From a bacterium (lineage in GTDB: Bacteria; Actinomycetota; Actinomycetes; Actinomycetales; Actinomycetaceae), in contig JAUNRP010000052.1 in NCBI GenBank assembly GCA_030544165.1, positions 1 to 10,588 on the forward strand: a DNA stretch of 10,588 nucleotides. The letters are read 5' to 3'. Below, in pieces: positions 1 to 8,000 of the stretch (its first letter is position 1; every line of letters starts with the position of its first letter). The position numbers and the translations under genes were made by a program. Under the pieces are notes generated by a model that saw only the letters and a program-made list of their open reading frames with translations, had not been told where the DNA came from and did no database searches.

Positions 1-3391
<3,391 letters not shown>

Positions 3392-3395
3392 GGAA

Positions 3396-3400
3396 CTCCT
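3396..3400 (-). promoter_or_regulatory. Ribosome binding site of pyc
   Basis: AGGAG on the minus strand lies four bases before the ATG at 3391. The protein then begins with the conserved biotin carboxylase N-terminus, which fixes this start. Confidence 0.8.
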
Positions 3401-3408
3401 GGGGTACG

Positions 3409-3442
3409 GGGAGGCTGCGGCGCCATCCGCCGCAATCCTCCC
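3409..3442 (-). promoter_or_regulatory. Hairpin in the leader region of pyc
   Basis: A 7-bp perfect stem (bases 3416-3422 pairing with 3428-3434, 5-nt loop) is extended by a 6-bp outer stem (GGGAGG at 3409-3414 with CCTCCC at 3437-3442). A small internal bulge separates the two. The hairpin ends 8 bases before the pyc ribosome binding site. It has no U-run after it on either strand, so it is not a classical intrinsic terminator. It could be a U-less actinobacterial terminator for the upstream lipoprotein gene, or a leader structure affecting pyc expression. The structure is seen in the sequence; its function is inferred. Confidence 0.5.
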
Positions 3443-3455
3443 AGCGGGCCGTGCT

Positions 3456-3527
3456 CCGCGCCAAACGCGGCCGTGGGGGCGGGCGCGCGCCCCGCGATCC
3501 CGCGCCCCGCGGGGGCCGGGCGCCGTG
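3456..3527. other. Palindrome-rich, very high GC gap between lipoprotein gene and pyc
   Basis: This non-coding stretch is almost entirely G and C. It contains a CCGCG/CGCGG stem with a short loop, the 12-base palindrome GGGCGCGCGCCC (3481-3492), and CCCCGCGGGG further right. It can form several alternative GC hairpins without a U-tract. Lying directly downstream of the lipoprotein stop codon (3537-3539), it may end or attenuate that transcript. I see no convincing -10/-35 for pyc in it. Confidence 0.4.
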
Positions 3528-3536
3528 GGTCAGCGG

Positions 3537-4100
3537 CTACTGCAGCGCGATCTCGATCGCGAGCTCGCAGTACTCCTCCACGCCCTCCGTGGTGTCCTCC
3601 GCCACGGCCACACTGATGAGGCGCTCATCACGGTAGGTGCCCACCGAGCATCCGGAGCCCTCCTCCAGCGATTCGTGCCACGCCCTCCATCCACCCTCAC
3701 CGAGGCGGGGCTCGTCCGCCGCCATCATTCCCTCCTGGGCGGCGTTCCTCTCACGCAGGTCTGCCAGGGCCTCGGGGCCGGTCATTCTCCCGGAGAAGGA
3801 TTCCTCCGGGAACATGAACAGGACCACGATCAATCCGCCGTTCGGATCCCCATAGGGACAGGTGAGGACCCCCTCGGGCCATCCGGAGATCTGCGAGAGC
3901 TCCTCAGACCTGGCGGGGAGGTCACTCCCGGCCGCAGCGGTGACCGCCTCCGAGGAGGGGCACTCTCCCGACTCGGCCCACCCGGCAAGCTGCGAGGAGT
4001 CTCCCGTGGCGCCCCCGCCGCCGTCGCCGGTGCACCCTGCGAGCGCCAGCACTGCCCCGACGACGAGCACCGCCCCGGCCCGTACCATCCCCTTGGTCAT
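3537..4100 (-). CDS. Small secreted lipoprotein, paralogue of the upstream gene (function unknown)
   Basis: The product is about 187 residues. It has a basic N-terminus, a hydrophobic stretch and a lipobox LAGC with the lipidated cysteine at residue 23, so it should be exported and anchored to the outer face of the membrane. A Gly-rich linker follows, then a compact domain with four cysteines (47, 81, 151, 178), likely two disulphides, and the motif DEPRLGEGGW near 129-138. I do not recognise a named family. I chose the ATG at 4100 over an in-frame ATG at 4121 because GGAAGG lies six bases before it, and because it puts the lipid cysteine at residue 23, as in the paralogue. The longer form would be 194 residues. 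The neighbouring minus-strand gene (4170-4838) is clearly homologous. The 145 bases to pyc argue against tight translational coupling with pyc. Confidence 0.85.
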   Translation of the reverse strand: MTKGMVRAGAVLVVGAVLALAGCTGDGGGGATGDSSQLAGWAESGECPSSEAVTAAAGSDLPARSEELSQISGWPEGVLTCPYGDPNGGLIVVLFMFPEESFSGRMTGPEALADLRERNAAQEGMMAADEPRLGEGGWRAWHESLEEGSGCSVGTYRDERLISVAVAEDTTEGVEEYCELAIEIALQ

Positions 4101-4106
4101 TGCGAA

Positions 4107-4112
4107 CCTTCC
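4107..4112 (-). promoter_or_regulatory. Ribosome binding site deciding the start of the downstream lipoprotein
   Basis: GGAAGG on the minus strand lies six bases before the ATG at 4100. The alternative ATG at 4121 has only a weak GAGG three bases upstream. Confidence 0.65.
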
Positions 4113-4128
4113 GTAGCTCATTCGCCTC

Positions 4129-4156
4129 AGACTACGGGAGCGCTCACGGAGTGCAA
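4129..4156 (-). promoter_or_regulatory. Possible promoter for the downstream lipoprotein gene
   Basis: On the minus strand TTGCAC (4151-4156) and TAGTCT (4129-4134, a TANNNT -10) are 16 bases apart. A transcript would start near 4122-4123, giving a leader of about 22 bases to the ATG at 4100, or almost none to the ATG at 4121. The 8-base palindrome GAGCGCTC (4138-4145) sits in the spacer. If real, the two lipoprotein genes have separate promoters despite being only about 70 bases apart. Short consensus matches like this are common by chance. Confidence 0.3.
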
Positions 4157-4169
4157 TGCGCGGGTGGTC

Positions 4170-4838
4170 TTACTCGAGCGCGAGTGCCACCGCGATCTCG
4201 CACACCTCGGCGCCGGTGGCGGCCGTGGGATGCACCATGCCCAGGTTGATCAGGACTCCCTCGCGGAAGGCTCCCACCGTGCACGTGGCCCCGAGTGACG
4301 CGGTGGGCTCGGATGCCTCCTTCCATCCACCATCGCCGAGACGGGGCTCATCCGTGATCGTGTAGCCGGCTCGGCCCTCGGACTGCTGACGGAGCTCCGC
4401 GAGTGCCTCGACTCCCTGGCCCGCCATGTTGGGCATGACGATCATGAAGAGGCCCGCCGCGCTGTCCTCTGCGGCGTACGCGCAGGACCTCGTCTCCGGG
4501 GACAGCTCGTGCCCGCTCATGATCTCCTGCTCGAGATCCGGCATCTCGAACCCCACGAAGGCCGAGATCGCCTCGGGACTCGGGCACTCCTCGGCAGTGA
4601 TCCACCCAGCGAGTTCAGAACTCCCTCCCCCGACGGCGGGTGGTTGGGTCTGCGCAGACGTTGGCGCTGGGTCCGTGGGGACGTTCGATGGGCTACCCGT
4701 CCCCTCGGGTGCCGTCGTTCCCGCAGCTCCCGATCCTGGTGCCGTCTCCCTCGACTTTGACCCATCGCCACACCCGCCGAGCCCCAGGGCGGCGATGATG
4801 GCGGCGGCCGCGGCCGTCCGGATCGTACGTGGATACAT
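4170..4838 (-). CDS. Secreted lipoprotein with Pro/Ser/Thr linker (function unknown)
   Basis: The product is 222 residues. A short basic N-terminus and Ala-rich hydrophobic segment end in the lipobox GLGGC (lipid cysteine 23). Residues 24-75 are a low-complexity Pro/Thr/Ser/Gly linker that could extend the domain away from the membrane. The globular part has cysteines 85, 119, 186 and 213 and the motif DEPRLGDGGW (163-172). Cysteine spacing is 34-67-27, against 34-70-27 in the neighbouring lipoprotein. Both also share (Q/E)LAGW ahead of ECPS and a C-terminal helix-like C-E-(L/I)-A segment. This is a tandem duplication, with the long linker present only here. The ATG is supported by AGGGGG six bases upstream. 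The family is not recognised. Some actinobacterial lipoproteins of the DUF3558 kind have similar size and build, but I cannot assign it. Confidence 0.88.
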   Translation of the reverse strand: MYPRTIRTAAAAAIIAALGLGGCGDGSKSRETAPGSGAAGTTAPEGTGSPSNVPTDPAPTSAQTQPPAVGGGSSELAGWITAEECPSPEAISAFVGFEMPDLEQEIMSGHELSPETRSCAYAAEDSAAGLFMIVMPNMAGQGVEALAELRQQSEGRAGYTITDEPRLGDGGWKEASEPTASLGATCTVGAFREGVLINLGMVHPTAATGAEVCEIAVALALE

Positions 4839-4844
4839 GGGTGG

Positions 4845-4850
4845 CCCCCT
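4845..4850 (-). promoter_or_regulatory. Ribosome binding site of the upstream lipoprotein
   Basis: AGGGGG on the minus strand lies six bases before the ATG at 4838. It is the only plausible start with a full signal peptide in this frame. Confidence 0.7.
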
Positions 4851-4869
4851 GTGGTTGTGTCTCGTCCCG

Positions 4870-4904
4870 CTCGCAGCCTACGTGCGGGAGGGGATGGCTG
4901 CGAG
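4870..4904. promoter_or_regulatory. 9-bp inverted repeat in the divergent intergenic region (candidate operator or leader hairpin)
   Basis: CTCGCAGCC (4870-4878) and its exact reverse complement GGCTGCGAG (4896-4904) are separated by 17 bases. A further TCGT/ACGA pairing lies just outside (4862-4865 and 4906-4909). The repeat sits 31-66 bases upstream of the 222-residue lipoprotein. A weak minus-strand -10 candidate, TAGGCT (4875-4880), lies in the left arm. If that is a promoter, the two arms would flank its spacer, as expected for an operator. It could equally fold as a hairpin in RNA. Confidence 0.4.
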
Positions 4905-4973
4905 AACGACTTCCCGGCCGCGGCCACGGCGTGCGGATCGCGGGCGTAGTGATCTACAACATGGCACGCCCTC

Positions 4974-5002
4974 TTCGCAGCGGTTCACAGATTTCATAGG
5001 AT
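4974..5002 (+). promoter_or_regulatory. Candidate promoter of the giant surface protein gene
   Basis: TTCGCA (4974-4979) and TAGGAT (4997-5002) are separated by exactly 17 bases. TAGGAT is a good actinobacterial -10 element. Transcription would begin near 5008-5009, giving a leader of about 25 bases with GGAG five bases before the GTG at 5034. A small dyad, GTAG-TGAT-CTAC (4946-4957), lies just upstream. Confidence 0.5.
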
Positions 5003-5024
5003 GTGGAAACCAACCCGGCCCCCT

Positions 5025-5028
5025 GGAG
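5025..5028 (+). promoter_or_regulatory. Ribosome binding site selecting the GTG start of the surface protein
   Basis: GGAG lies five bases before GTG 5034. An in-frame ATG at 5001 would add eleven residues. It has no proper ribosome binding site and overlaps the likely -10 element. Confidence 0.65.
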
Positions 5029-5033
5029 TCTCT

Positions 5034-8000
5034 GTGCGCCCTGTACACACCCCCTCTTCCCGCTTCCGCCGACGTTTCGCCGCGCTCGCGGCGGCCATTC
5101 CGCTTCTCGTGGTTCCGGCGTCGGCCTTCGCCGTGACGGCTCCGCCCACGGATGAGCCAAGCGCCCCCGTGGTCCAGACGGCTCCGCCTGTGGAGACCAC
5201 GGCGGGACCCGAGAGCACCACGGAACCCGAGCACACGCCGTCGCCGGTGGTGACGGACCCTGCCACGGATGAGCCGGCCACGGATCCCACTGGCGAGCCG
5301 ACGCTGGAGCCCGACTCCGCCGGGACGGCGGAGCCGAGCGAGGAGCCCACGCATGGTCCGGAGGCTCCGGAGCCGAGCGCGGACCCCACGGACGAGACCA
5401 CCGAGGGCGATCCCATGGAAATGGGCCTCGAACTCGAATCGGAGTTCGCCCCTCAGGCAGAGGCCGGCTTCACCCTCTCGCTGAACGCGACGGATGGCCG
5501 GGCGCCGTTCGACGACTCGGATGATGCGGGATACGATTCCGGCCCGTCGAACGGGATCGTTCGCACCAACGACACCATGTACTACCAGGCCGTGGTGGCT
5601 GTCTCGACGCCGGACCTCACGCAGGTCACTCTCGATATCACCCTCCCACAGGGAACGTTCCTGGCGGCCGCGCCCTCGTTCTGCGGGCCGGGAAGCGAGA
5701 TCGAGACGAGCGGACCGGGGACGGTGAACCCCGCCCTCGCCACGGCGTGGGACGCCGAGCCGGAGAACTTCCTCACCCAGACCCTGCACTGCGTCATCAA
5801 CGAGACCTTCGAGGCCGATCGTTCCAAGGTCTACGAGTTCCCGGCTCGGGTCCTGCCCGTGTTCGACCACGGAGACACCATCCAGGCGAGCCTTACGGGT
5901 TCTGGAATCGTGAACAAGACGGAGGTCACCGTTAGCGGAAGCGATACCGTGACCACCACCATCTCGGCGGCCGAGAAGTACGACGTCCAGGTGATGGGCC
6001 ACGTTGAGCACCCGGACCGCGACAGCTACATCCAGCACGAGGGCCGCTACGCCGGGTGCACGCTGGCGGGGCCGTCCGAGCCCGGTGCCCCCACCTACAA
6101 CGGGGTGTGTATCAGCATGAACATGCCCGTCCAGATCAGTGTTCCCGAAGGGGGGCGGGGCTCGATTCCGCTCAATCCAGCGACCCCCGTTGAGTTCACG
6201 CTCGATCTGACCCTCGACACCATGTTCGGAGAAGGTGCCACCGAGCACATCAAGTCCGAACACCCCGAGTACACGGACGCCCAGATCGCGCGCTACTTTG
6301 GAGCGCGCCTCAACTCGTGCGCCGGTCCGAATCCATGGGGTGCGCCGCGGAGTGCGCTTGCCGGCGGCACATCCCAGAATTCGGTGATCAACTCCGGTAC
6401 CACCACGTGCACGGTGGGAGGAGCGGCGGCCCTCAGGAATCCCAACGCCTACGGTCAGGCGATCGACATCACGGTCACGGGGATGAACTCCACAGCGTTC
6501 ACCACGCCGCTCCTCACCGGCACCGGTACCCAGATCCAGCCGAGGGACCAGTTTGGGCTGCCCCTGGACGGATTCGTGTACTCCTCTGGCATGACCATCG
6601 TGATCCCCACCGAGACGCTCGGGCTGATGTCCACATGGGAGGAGGGCCCCCACTACGAGGATGCCCGCGTCAAGGTGGCCACCACGGCCCGAGACCTGAG
6701 GCTCCAGGGTGCCCCCGGAAACTTTGTGGGAGAGACCAGTGAGACGGACGTTTCACGTCGCAACATGCCGTACGTGAACCGGCTCAGCTATGACGCGTGG
6801 TGGAGTGCGATCCCCGCGGATCAGGGCAAGGCGGGGTGGACCACGCCTGCGGCTGAGTACACTCCGGGCTACACGGCGTGGGTGGGGCCGGGTGGTCCCT
6901 CCAGTCTCGGGCGGGGAGACGGCGTGTTCTTCCAGGACCAGACGTTGATCGCCACCACCCACGTGCAGGGATCCGTGATGCCGGATGCTGGGGTCCAGGC
7001 CACCCTCACCTGTACCGCCATCGATACCCAGTACTCCACTCTGGCGGACGCGCCGACGGCGTGGAGAGCCACGGCGCCCTACCCGACTCCGGGACAGCAG
7101 CGATTTGCTCCCACGGACAACCAGGGCCTCATGGGCGGCGAGCCTGTCTGGATCTCGGGCCTCTTCTGGAACACGTCGGACGGCAGGGCGCTCACTGACG
7201 CCATGCAGCGCTACGGGGTCTGGTACGGAATCGAGCAGGGTGCAACCCCGGGCCTCCAGACCAGGCCGGAGGACTGCACGCAGGTGACCTGGTATGACTC
7301 CGCCGCCGAGGCACAGGCTGCCTCCGGCGCTGATGCGGGTGAGGCAGGTACGTATCCGGGCGTGACGCACGTCCTGGTGTACGCCCAGACGCGCCAGTTC
7401 TCGGGTGCCACGTACGCAGGTTCTGACCTGCGCTACTCGATCTCGATCCCGGTCAAACTGAATGAGGCAGGGAAGGCGCTCACGCCGGACGGCACCCAGT
7501 TCGTGGGAACCCGTACGGGCGGGGCGACCAAGTTCGGCACGTATCCCGAGACCAACGTCGCGTGGACTGCGGAGCAGATTCGCGATGCCGTGAACACGGG
7601 CGAGTTGGAGTGGACGGCCGCCTCGTACTCGAAGGTGACCAACGCGGGAACTGCAGGCGACCGAGCCACCATCACCGGCGCCGTCGCTACCCTCACGAAG
7701 GAAGTGATAGTCCCGGGAGTCACGGAGCCATTCGGGCCGTCGGATGTCTTCGACTACAAGACGCAGCAGTGGCAGCCGCCCAAGGCAGACGAAATTCCGC
7801 GCCTGACGGCTGGGCAGAGTTTCAGTTACCGGCTCACCCCCAAGCTCACCGGCGCGGTGGAGGGAGTGCGGTTCCCGATCCGGATCGAGGAGTGCCTCCC
7901 GGCCAACATCAACCTGATCAGCGCCACGATCGGCGGGCGAACCATCACGCCCACCTCTCCACGCCAGCAGGAACTGGAGTGCGACGTGGCCAACCCGAAC

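Noticed and set aside
3392..3536. A small gene or a pyc promoter in the gap
   Set aside because: The plus-strand frame from 3451 is Arg/Gly/Pro-only sequence from palindromes, with no ribosome binding site. No TANNNT -10 with a matching -35 was found before pyc.
4994..5416. Ser/Gly/Val-repeat minus-strand frame resembling a low-complexity secreted protein
   Set aside because: Its repeats are the reverse complement of the Pro/Thr/Glu codons of the surface protein stalk. It has no ribosome binding site or signal peptide.
4878..6653. 591-codon minus-strand open frame over the surface gene start
   Set aside because: It covers the divergent intergenic region and the coding start of the surface protein. 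Its composition is low-complexity Arg/Gly/Val, with no domain and no good start site. It is a shadow of GC-rich third codon positions.
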